From positions 3,851,632 through 3,892,784 of the forward strand of contig FN649729.1 of the NCBI GenBank assembly GCA_000310025.1: 41,153 nucleotides of DNA. Direction: 5' to 3'. Source of the DNA: Ectocarpus siliculosus (taxonomy: Eukaryota; Sar; Phaeophyceae; Ectocarpales; Ectocarpaceae). Shown in pieces: positions 19,331 to 28,505 of the stretch (position 1 is its first letter; the number at the start of each line of letters is the position of its first letter). Made by a program: the position numbers and the translations under genes. The notes under the pieces were generated by a model, which was not told the origin of the DNA, did no database searches, and was given only the letters and a program-made list of their open reading frames with translations.

Positions 19331-19822
19331 GCGTGGTTCAACTATGTGACGGGAGGTATAGCGGGACTATTGCCGGTTACCCCCCCCCTAGATACTGCGG
19401 AACCCCCTCGGTTGACCATATCTCTGCGGGAATATATCGGATGTGAGTGTCTGATAGCTTAGAAGAACGTCATGGACCGTGCAGACACGATGCAAAAGAT
19501 TTGAGGTCAATTGGAGCGGTGTGGACGGAGGTTCGAGACGATTACTGCTTCCTGACATGCTGCGGAACCTCCTTTTTCAGCATAACTCTGCAGCCCCCGG
19601 TCGGATTTAGCTTGTAAGTAGCATTGCAGAAGCTGTAGTCCTACCTACACGATGCAATTAGTTTGAGGTCGATTGGAGCTCTGTGGGTGGAGATCTGCCT
19701 GGTGGAGCAAATAAGAACTTACTCCACCGGTGGAGCAAATAGCATGGCCGTTTAACGGCTTAAAAAATCGTGAGAGCAGGTGAGGAAAAAGAAAAAGCTA
19801 ACTTCAAAATTGGAAAAAGAAA
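19331..19822. repeat. Diverged ~170-bp units beyond the right arm
   Basis: Three degenerate copies of CACGATGC followed about 10 bases later by GAGKT (GAGTT or GAGGT) and an ACTGCGGAACC or TGCTGCGGAACC block recur near 19310, 19485 and 19645. A further CTGGTGGAGC...ACTCCACCGG hairpin lies at about 19693-19730. No gene is seen. Confidence 0.5.
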
Positions 19823-19894
19823 CTCCCTCGCCGGGAATTGAACCCGGGTCTCATCGGTGAGAGCGATATATCCTAACCATTGGACTACGAAGGA
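19823..19894 (-). tRNA. tRNA-Glu (anticodon CUC), copy 2
   Basis: The 72 nt are identical to the tRNA at 5650-5721, with the same cloverleaf and CUC anticodon. A T-rich terminator lies just downstream (TTTCTTTTTCC on the minus strand). Sequence identity with copy 1 ends within about 10 bp on either side. The copies are therefore conserved as genes and not as part of a recent large duplication. Confidence 0.95.
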
Positions 19895-20139
19895 ATTGTT
19901 CTATGGAAGGTTCGAGAATTTAGGGTATATACATGGTTCTTTGCAATCGACCGAGTGTCTCTTGTTCTCGAAATATGTATTGCACCGGGAGCGCTTGTCG
20001 GTGCCTCGCTGCTGCTGCATGCTATCCCACATGCATCGCCCCCAAAACAGTTCTCACTCCAAGCAAACGAAAACGCACGTGGTTTATTTCCTATATGTTG
20101 ATTTTTTTTTCTTCGATGGTCTCCTAGTTATTTTTTTTC

Positions 20140-20470
20140 TCCAGCAATACATGTAGACCGAAAATGAACCCACACGGGTATGTACAGACAGGCCTGGCGA
20201 CGAGGCGCGGCGAGCATGTTGTTTGTTCTTTTCTGGCCCGCACACCACATACATGCAGCGCCCGCGTTTGTGTTTGTTTTATTTTCCTTAACCAAAAATG
20301 AACGCAGGTAGGCCTAATGTCGAGAGAAGAGACGCGGCAGGCGTCTTCATTCTTCGTTTCCCAGCCCCACACCACACGCGCACCGCTCCGTCGACATTTT
20401 TTTATTCTATTCTTCCAATTGTTTGTTGTTGTTCGTTTGTTCCTGAACCGAAAATGAATGCAGGTAGGCC
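20140..20470 (+). repeat. Triplicated ~150-170-bp intron segment carrying acceptor-like sites
   Basis: Three diverged copies start at about 20158, 20294 and 20450 with AAAATGAAYGCAGGTAGGCC (the first copy is weaker). Each is followed or preceded by a T-rich block and a CCCACACCACA block. The third copy supplies the CAG acceptor before the exon at 20464, and the second contains the same CAG|GTAGGCCT site without a coding continuation. Confidence 0.55.
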
Positions 20471-23400
20471 TGGAGAACGGGGTGCGGTACCCTCTTGCCG
20501 CGAGGCACCGCGGGATAGACCCCTGGCTCTTCCTCGACCTCAGGGCGGCCAGGAAGTGGGTGCTGAACAACAGCGACGGCATGGAGGGAGGTGCTCAATC
20601 TGTTCAGGTATTGTATGACCTGCGGGTGTGACGCTGTACTTGTTGGGGGTAGGTACCAGCGGCGATCGTGAAGTTTTTTTCTTTTTCCTTGTACATATAA
20701 CGGAGACTCCCGGTGGTGCTGTTTCTTCGTCCTTCTTTTTTAGAGAATATACTTACAATCATAGAGAGATTGCCCTTTTTTTCGAAATGGTGTACGTACC
20801 ATAGCAGTCGAAGTTTTTTTTTTTAGTTTGTGGCGGGGGCGGACGTTGTGTCTGAAACGGTGCTCCTTTCCGAACAAATCTTCATCCCCCCCGTTGTTAT
20901 TGTCCAGCTACAATTGTACACTGGAGGGATTGCTGCCGCGGCGGCGTGCGGGGGAGCCGCGAGCGTGTGGAACGTCGACTTCTTCTCCGCTAGCGCCCAA
21001 GAGGTACGGCACGGCGGGGTTGCAGCTGCTGCTTTCGTTGGTGTTGGTGGCACATGTATGTATGTGTGTGGCTGTTGGTGGTGGTGGTGGTGGTGATGGG
21101 TGGTGTGCTTGTTGTCATTGCTGTTGTTATTATTGTTGTTGTTGTTGTTGTTGTTGTTTTTGTTGATGATGGTGGTGGTTGTGATTTTTGCCGTTGTTGC
21201 TTTTGTTGGTGCTGGTGGTGCCGCCGTCGTTCTTGCCATATAACATACCTGGAACTTTTCTTATGGTCATTCTTTTCGTCGCCGTTGCCTCGGTGTTCGT
21301 CCTTGTCGTTGCCGTTGCCGTTGCCGTGGTCCCGGTCTCTGTTTTTTTCTGTCCTTTCATACGAAGTGTTGGGGCGTTGGTGTTTTCTTGCCACAAGGAC
21401 GCCGCTGCAAGTTGTTATCGTCTCAGTTGATGAATCAGAACATTCAACCTAGGCTATGCTTGTATTCCACACACGCTAACCTTCTCAGTCCTCCAGGGAA
21501 CCACCACGGAAGGTCGAGAACGCCTCCGCCGACGCAACTCCCCAAGGGCTCACCACTTCGTTTCGAAAAAAAAAGAGTCAAATCGACATATGTATGTGTG
21601 TACATACAAAATGTCCCTTCTAACAAAAGAGTGTTTTCGAGACAGTTTCTGCCACAACACGCTCCTCCTTCCCCCTCCCTGCTCCGTCCTCTCGAGGACG
21701 CGTGTTCCAATGGCCTAACAACTAGGGCATGCAAAACGCCGACCCCCCCCTCGGTGATGCGATAGCCTGGTCCGGTGAAAACCCGACGTACTTTCGTCCC
21801 GGCTTTGCAATGTTCTATTTAGCGAATACGGCATGCACGGCTATGAGTACACCCTCACCCACCCACCCACCCATCCGACCCCCCTCCCCCCCTCCGTCGT
21901 TCCCCGAAATTGAACTGAAACAGGTTGGGAGGGCGAGCTTGAAGCTCAACGCGGGCTCGGCCGGAGAGTGCAAGTGCGAGTGGATGAAGCGGGACGTAAG
22001 TCGAAGAAGCAGGCAGGCTTGCTGACCGTTCCGTGAATCTTGAGGTTTTGGTTCAGGATTTTTTCTAGATGGAAGTACGGACGGCACGTTGAGCAAAACT
22101 TGAGCCAAACACCCTGTATCTGTTAGAAACCGGGAGCTACAGCAGTGAGGCAGGCGTGCGTTCTGAATGGTCAGAGACTCAGATTTGCTTGGGCAGAAAA
22201 GGGATGGTGCACGTTTTCAAAACTTGGTTGCAGAAAGGCGTCGATCGATTTTGAGAAACGACCGGTGTTTGGCCATTTCTTGATAACCCACTTCACAATC
22301 CTTTCTTTTTCGCTGCTGCTGCCGACAGCACCCTCGCACGTGTTGACGTCGATGCACCAAGGACGTACAATTGCATTGCTGTGCATTGCAACTCCTGTCT
22401 ACTCTCCGCATCAACTAGACACTTTTTTCCCTGCACGAACCCGTTGGGATGTACAGGCAGGTTGTTCGGTCACGGTTGTTAGTCATGCCCTTTGCACACA
22501 CGATGAAACCGCGTAGCCCCCCCTCCCCCCTACGCATGTACTGAAAAAAAACTCATACTCGACCCCCAATTCGGTGCCACAGATACGACTTTGAACGTGC
22601 CACATGCCAGCGTGCCCCTACCTACAGCCTTTCTTTCTTTCATGACAAGTTCCTTTTTTTGTTTTTGTGGGCTGTGTATGTATTCGCACACTCGCGAACA
22701 TCGCTCAGGTCTTGCCGACCATCAGACAGCTGGCCGGTACTCCGACAAAGGACTACCGAGCGGACAGGCGCGGCCGAAACGCGAAAATGTCGGGGGGGAG
22801 ACACAGCCGGGACGCCGGGGGGCGGTACAACCAGGTGTGTGAAACAGAGAGTCTTGTCTTGCGGCGTGTCGTGTGTTCGGCAAGGGCTTTTCTTTGGTAT
22901 TCGTCCGCGCGATTCATTGTTGCAGATGGCATACTAATCGTGAGCTACACCCGTTAGACTACTCAGTCACCGGACAGAACAGTCTAACGGGTCAGCCTTT
23001 CGCAAACACGCACCCGTCTGCGATTAATGCACGTGAGGGTCTGCCTTGATGTTGAGATTTTTGTTACCCTTGAACAAGCATCCCTCACGGGAAGGGGTGC
23101 AGCTGAGAAGCCTTTTCTCAGCTAACGCAGCACAACCAACGCCCACGGCGCTCTATCACTTTTTTACACGTTTACCGCCATGTTTTCTCAAAGTCGGGGA
23201 CTCTAATCTTGTTGTTGTTTCTTCCCATTTGATTCTTGGCGACAAGTTAGCGGCCACTGTTGTGCCGAGGCGCGCGCTGGGGGGGCGAGCGAGGGGGAGT
23301 ACGATATACCCCGCCATGCCGTGTGTGGGTTAAAGAAGACTATGTTGAACAGCGGTGAGGATAGCACACATCCTTGTCGCACGCCCTGTGTGACGAAGAA

Positions 23401-25811
23401 CCAGTCCGATAGTTCTCCGTCGTCCATGCGCACCCGGGCCCGCATTCCATCGTGGAATTGGCGGATGACTTTGATCAGCTTCGCGGGAATCCCGCCCCTG
23501 GGCAGCGGCTCCTCGCTTTCTCCCTCGTTGCACTCAGGGTTCTTGGTCTGAAAATTCTCGCGCCGAAGGGTCAACCAGCCCACTCAGCTCGTCACCACCT
23601 GTTCCCTCCTCCCCTTTGATGGCGAAGCCAGGTTACTGAGACAGTACAGCTCCCTCTAGCAAACCTAGGGCCGTGTACATAGTGCCCGTCCACCTTTCTG
23701 ATGGCGTCGCCTCCGCGCACAAAACTGAGATGGACATTGCTGTCTACACCGACGGCCATGAGGTCCGCGCATCTGCATTTTTGTACCTGACGCACCAGTG
23801 CCGACCCAACTCTACCACTACGCACGCCTCGCGGCGGGTGCGCCGCAGCAAGAAGGTATCGGTCCCTTGAGGGTAAGTCTAGCCATGCTCGCTAGAAAGA
23901 CCCCCCCCCTCGCTATGGGCCATGCCTAAGCAAAAGCCTTGCCGAGGCAGCGAGGGGAAGAAGGAAGAGTGCGGGGAGAGAGACAGAAGTACAGCAGAAA
24001 GAGACGAGAGTACTTCTGTAGACGCAACAGCTATCTCCACCCATAGGCCATGAGGGCTGCCCGCGACAGGACGGTGGGCACAGACAGGGTCATAGAAGGG
24101 TTGGTGCGTGGTCGCGGTGCGGCCGCTGGGGCAGGTTGGGCTTGTAGATCTCGACAAGATCAGTCGTCAAGCCACCCAAACTTTTCTATTTTCAGTATAT
24201 TTAAATGATCAGTGAAAATGATCAATGAGAGCCAAGGGGTCCTCCATGTGGAAACCGTGGAACACCCCAGCATAGTGTATATGTTACTACAGTACTGCCG
24301 TATGTTGGACTCGTCTACATATACTGCTGCTGCTGTGTAGTATAGCTGCTGACATGGTGACTGCTGGATCTTGGGAGTGTACGATTTTCAAATTTGGAGG
24401 ACATGCAGCATACCACGATATCATGGCCTGGTTGGGCTTGAAGTGCTCCTTTTTGATGTCCTCCTGTCTTTGTGTTGCTTACTAGATGCATGTATGTATG
24501 CGGAGTTATTGGTGTGTGTCTCTGTGAAAGGATATGGGGAGAGATTCATGGTGGCATTCTCATTTAGAGCAGTGTGCATTTTTCGAATTTTGGCCGTTCC
24601 AGCGACCTTGATATTACCCGCTGGCACTAACGTATTTTCATTGGTCACCGGGTACGCCGATGCGAATAATATAGACACACCTACCTATTGATTTGCCAAC
24701 ACCTGGCGTGGAGGGATACAGGGCAGCAACTCCATGGCATGTCACAACACCAGCATGTACAAATGATCAATCAACGATCTGTCAGAGGACGCCTGTAGAC
24801 CCAAAAGGGTTAATACGACTGCGGTGTCGAGCTCATGAAACTCACCTCGTAGTTCTTCTGTCAATGCCGCAATGTTTGCCTCTAAAACGTCCGCCTGGCT
24901 GTCAACCTCATGTACGTGTGCTTGGGTGTTTCGCGTTTCCGCTTGGTGCTAATCGGAGTTGAGCGTATGCTCATCTGTGGCAGAGCCTTCAGCGGGACTG
25001 TCAAAAGTGCCGCGATCTGACCAATGAGGAGCCAGCGATCCGGAGGAGACAGGGGACAGGGGATGTAGGATCCGTGGAGCAGCAGCACCCAACCAGACCA
25101 ACCGCCGAAGGTAGGAAGAGTAAGCGGCGGAGACGTGAGCGAACGAGCTGCACCGTAGCGGTGAGGGCTGGGTTGACGTTATGTACATTGTGGTGCTGGG
25201 GTTGGCTCGTTGGGTTGAAGTCTCCGATGCGGTTAATTTACGGATTTTTATTGAGGTTTTTCGTTTTACCGCACCGCCAGCCAGAATAGAGTCGCAATCT
25301 CCCCTTGTAGCGGTGTTGACAGAAAACGGCGTGTTGGCGTATGGTGCAGCACTGCCCCAAGAGGCGGGAAAGAGCTGAGGTAGGGTCCTCTCGAAGAATC
25401 AAACCCTCTCAAGCGCATGATCTCGTGGACGCCCCGCAGAAGAGCAGATAGAACAGAATGGGAGCTAATGGTTGTCTAGACGAGGTCTTCTGGCTCGTGG
25501 CCTCTTACAAAATCGGTGGAGAGCTTGAAGACAGTCCTGCACAGACCCGTAACGAACCCCTCGGATAGATTATCGCCGCGTTCCCCGTCACACTCGGAAC
25601 CAGGTATTGCTCTGGTGGATCCAACACGGAAAGAAACATTTTGGCAAAAGGTGTGCACACACACGCAGGTGCAATAGGTAATAGGTAAGCTCTCGCGTTT
25701 ATCCGACAGTCCCCCCTGCGGTGCAATAAAAAGTCAGGTTGATAAAACTCTGTTGTTTTTTCGCTGTAGGAAAAGACGTTGCATAGTACTTACACGAGCG
25801 AGCGTTGGTAG
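20464..25811 (+). CDS. Hypothetical multi-exon gene (5' end not found)
   Basis: Six candidate exons with GT/AG borders all join in phase 0: 20464-20607, 20827-21003, 21924-21995, 22709-22834, 24984-25160 and 25770-25811 (stop TAG 25809-25811). That is about 206 codons. Exon 1 reads [16 protein letters not shown]. Exon 2 is hydrophobic and Ala/Gly-rich ([17 protein letters not shown]), possibly a membrane segment. Exon 3 has CKCEW. Exon 4 is basic and Gly/Arg-rich. Exon 5 has [11 protein letters not shown] and a [10 protein letters not shown] basic cluster that could be a nuclear-localisation-type signal. No family is recognised. The start exon lies upstream or was missed, and exons 5 and 6 are less certain than 1-4. 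An antisense LINE fragment and much repeat DNA sit in the long intron 22835-24983. Confidence 0.45.
21121..21165 (+). repeat. (GTT)n microsatellite in intron
   Basis: A GTT-rich run lies within a longer GT/TTG-rich intron tract (about 21050-21340). Confidence 0.8.
21757..21865 (+). repeat. Dispersed intron repeat, copy A
   Basis: About 105 bp: GATGCGATAGCCTGGTCCGG ... TTTCGTCCCGGCTTTG ... ACGGCATGCACGG. It is followed by a C-rich pyrimidine tract and the acceptor of the exon at 21924, 167 bp away. Related copies lie at 29511 and 33484. A partial copy (CAATGGCCTAACAACTAGGG) is at about 21706. Confidence 0.7.
22949..22992. repeat. Perfect 12-bp hairpin in intron
   Basis: ACCCGTTAGACT (22949-22960) pairs with AGTCTAACGGGT (22981-22992) around a 20-nt loop. 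It may be a small MITE remnant or a structured intron element, but no target duplication is evident. Confidence 0.6.
23330..23583 (-). pseudogene. LINE (non-LTR retrotransposon) reverse-transcriptase fragment
   Basis: On the minus strand the frame reads [40 protein letters not shown], then [12 protein letters not shown]. The G-(V/L)-RQGCVLS-P-LFN block is a hallmark of LINE reverse transcriptases (the RT segment before the catalytic FADD box). The FADD region, endonuclease and 3' end are missing and the frame runs into unrelated sequence, so this is a short dead remnant. It lies antisense in the 2.1-kb intron of the hypothetical gene. Confidence 0.85.
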
Positions 25812-26329
25812 AGGAAAGGCCAGTGCGCAGATTTGACGTTTTGCCCTCGTTTCGCTGTTGTTGTTGTGGCGGTGTCGAGACCGTCAGAAAAAGCGGTACA
25901 GAACCACTCGTGGAGCCCTGCTTTCGTACGCCCAAGTGACAGCAGTTGGTGGTCTCCATCGACATCACAGACAGCAGAACAACATACATACACAGCAGTA
26001 GAGTGTATCGTTGGGGCTGCCCGCTGATCCGAGACCCATTGCCCACAATTCACGACAACAAAAGTCGTCGTTCGGTATGAAATCAACACTACCGCTGTAT
26101 CTTAATAGCTACCCCAATTCGTTGGCGATATAACACCAACAACGTGCGAAGGTGTAGAATATGTAACAATAATATGGAACACAGAAATAAAAAGGGAAAG
26201 GAAGTAAGTCCGTTGCTCCTAGCTTCGGGTACTCACAGTTGTTGTTTGATCTCTTGTTTTAGCCTTTTTAGACCAGGTCCGCTCAGCGCCCACTCGGAGA
26301 GAGTGAGGACGGGGCCCGTAAGCTTAGCC
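25812..26329. other. Intergenic region, nothing recognised
   Basis: No gene is supported between the putative stop at 25811 and the GCCTGA cluster. Confidence 0.4.
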
Positions 26330-26330
26330 T

Positions 26331-26523
26331 TATCAGGCACGCCGAAGGCGTGCTTCAGGCATGTGCTAAACAGCCCGCCGCATGCGAAAAATTTGGGCTC
26401 AGGCAAAATTTCAGGCGTTTGCCTGACACCAGGTTTTTGCCTGAAATGCCTGATTGGTTGCCTGAAATGCCTGATTTGAATCAGGCAACCTGCCTGAAAA
26501 CTTGCCTGACACTTGCCTGAAAC
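26331..26523. repeat. GCCTGA/TCAGGC clustered motif
   Basis: Thirteen copies of GCCTGA or its complement TCAGGC lie in about 190 bp, mostly as TTGCCTGAAATGCCTGATT variants. An internal hairpin GCACGCC-GAA-GGCGTGC sits near 26338. The mixed orientations allow many alternative stems. Confidence 0.75.
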
Positions 26524-26529
26524 CCATTA

Positions 26530-27390
26530 TAGTCGTTTTGGCGCCCTCATTACGCAGCTGTAGCGCGCAACTAACGTGCACCGGCAGTGTTGGCATTCAG
26601 GGCTTACACTGAAGTATTTAGACACGTCGTTAACGAAAAATATGTATTGATTTATGTTGCAAACAACATTTATTTGCCCCGTATAGCAGTAGTACGTTGG
26701 TTCCCCCCATTCACCCCATGCGTCTCGACTCAGTACTCCACCAACATCAGTAAGAGGTTGCTTGAAGCGGGCGAGGGGCGAGGGGCGAGGTACAGAGAGC
26801 ACACAGAAACTGAAGGAGCAGAAAGAAACAGAGAAAACAACCACATTACTTCGCAAAAGATTGTACAGATAGATGCCAAAGAAACCGGACAACAAACGGT
26901 CAAAACAAGATTCGGACATTCAACGTTCGACAACAAGCAAAGCATTCCCCGCCGACGCAAGGCATGGTAAACCGATAATTACCATCCTCCCCCACTTCCA
27001 TCTGTTTGGTGTGTGCAGAAGCGCTAAATAGACAACGCTAACAGTCAACGAGCTCTAGGAGCAGGGGGCCAGGGTTTTAAAATATGGCCGCAGGTAAATG
27101 CGAGCAGCCAGATTATTGGCGCCCCCTCGACTTTCCCGCAACCCCTTTCATGTACACACGGGCAAGAAAAGTTAGCTGGCAGCATCTTGCTGCACGACCA
27201 CACGACACACTGCCAGCACGACACTAATAACTACCAGCACGACACACTGCTAGCTAAACTAACACTGGCGCACCATTCGTCGAGCGCGCAAGGCCATGCA
27301 TTTTTATTTATTTTTTAATTGGGAGGGGGTCCGTACTTGATTTGTTCCCGAGCAGTAACCAGAAACGGGTATACCCGGGTACTTTATCAC
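26530..27390. other. Intergenic region, no gene supported
   Basis: Short repeats of CCAGCACGACAC occur at 27205-27250. Nothing else is recognised. Confidence 0.35.
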
Positions 27391-27531
27391 CAATTTCGGG
27401 TACACTTAGAAATCAACGCGCCTGCACCCCCAGGTACCCCCAGGTAGCCGGCGGCATCTCCAGACCCTCTGGTGTAACCGATATTGGTTACTAGTGTACC
27501 CGGAAGAGGTTGATTTTGTACCCAGAAATTG
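27391..27531. repeat. MITE-like imperfect inverted repeat
   Basis: CAATTTCGGGTACAC...AAATCAAC (27391-27416) faces its imperfect complement GTTGATTTTGTACCCAGAAA (27509-27528, continuing to 27531). Inner GGGTAC motifs and a GTAACC...GGTTAC hairpin lie between. No clear target duplication is seen. Confidence 0.4.
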
Positions 27532-27814
27532 TCATATTATCCCGGCGCCCGACGAGTCTAAAACCCGCAGAAAAAACCGTATACCGCACATACCCGCACG
27601 ACACACCAGTACCGCACATACCCCACAGTAGTCCCACACAAACCACCAATGCTCGTTGACAGGCACATTGCCTAGAAGGATACCAATCTCCGACAGGTTT
27701 GCTGAGACTGGCGTGTCAAGGACAGCTCTTTCTCGGATGGATAAACTTGTGCTATGTCGCTTGATGGTATTTACCCTTGTCGACAGGATGACAGCAGTTC
27801 CCAATATTGAACCC

Positions 27815-28219
27815 GTTCTAATCTTGTGGACTCTTGCGTGAGACAACATTTATTTCTTGATGCCCTTTCTAGGAAAGTGTGGCACCACGCTATTTTAGAA
27901 ACCGTTCCGGACAAGGTTTACCAACAGTTTTTGAGCCTTGTCCCCGCGCTTCGCGTGGCCGTCCCGCCGACAAAGAAATGGATATGGTAATAATGTGTTT
28001 ACGCATCAATTGCCAGCGTCGTGGTTATTACAGACATCGTTTGCTGGTGTTTGTTGCTCTATGTTCATGAGAATTCCTATTGAGGACACCATCAGACGAA
28101 GTCGCACGCACAATTCTACCGTATGGACACCAAAATACCCATCCGCGAAGACTGCGAAGGCCGTTCTTTGTCTACCGGTATCGCGTCTGTCTTCTGCCGT
28201 TGCCAGTCGCAAGGCCTGA
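27815..28219 (+). pseudogene. Coding-like remnant of unknown origin
   Basis: One frame reads like real protein (CVRQHLFLDALSRKVWHHAI, then LETVPDKVYQQFLSLVPALR, then PPTKKWIW) before TAATAA near 27986-27991. The next frame continues coding-like to a TGA at 28217-28219 (VFTHQLPASWLLQTSFAGVC...). There is no start codon, splice signals are unclear, and no family is recognised. It could be a decayed gene or unplaced exons upstream of the oxygenase gene. Confidence 0.25.
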
Positions 28220-28505
28220 ATGGATGGCTTGTTGGGCTTAGCCTGCGCACGTATAAAAAAAAGCATAGGTTACGCGGCGGGTAGAAGAATGGTGTTCCAC
28301 ATGTTTTCCAACTTTGCACGCAATTATCTCCGGAATGGTGCGTGCGTGTGGCAGCAGCAGCTCGCGAGGAGGGTGGGTGAGAGCAACACCACCGTCAAGA
28401 ACAACAAGTACAGCAGCAGCAGCAGCAGCTAGAGGAAAGGCAGCGAAGAACAAAACGAGGAGCCCCGCGTTGTCTTTGCTGGACAAGAGAGCACACGGAA
28501 CAACG

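Noticed and set aside
21054-21452. Val/Leu-rich plus-strand and Thr/Asn-rich minus-strand frames over the GTT/GGT-rich intron
   Set aside because: Low-complexity microsatellite translation within an intron bounded by good splice sites.
24371-24691. Hydrophobic 106-codon plus-strand frame in the long intron
   Set aside because: It does not join in phase with good splice sites and shows no recognisable domain.
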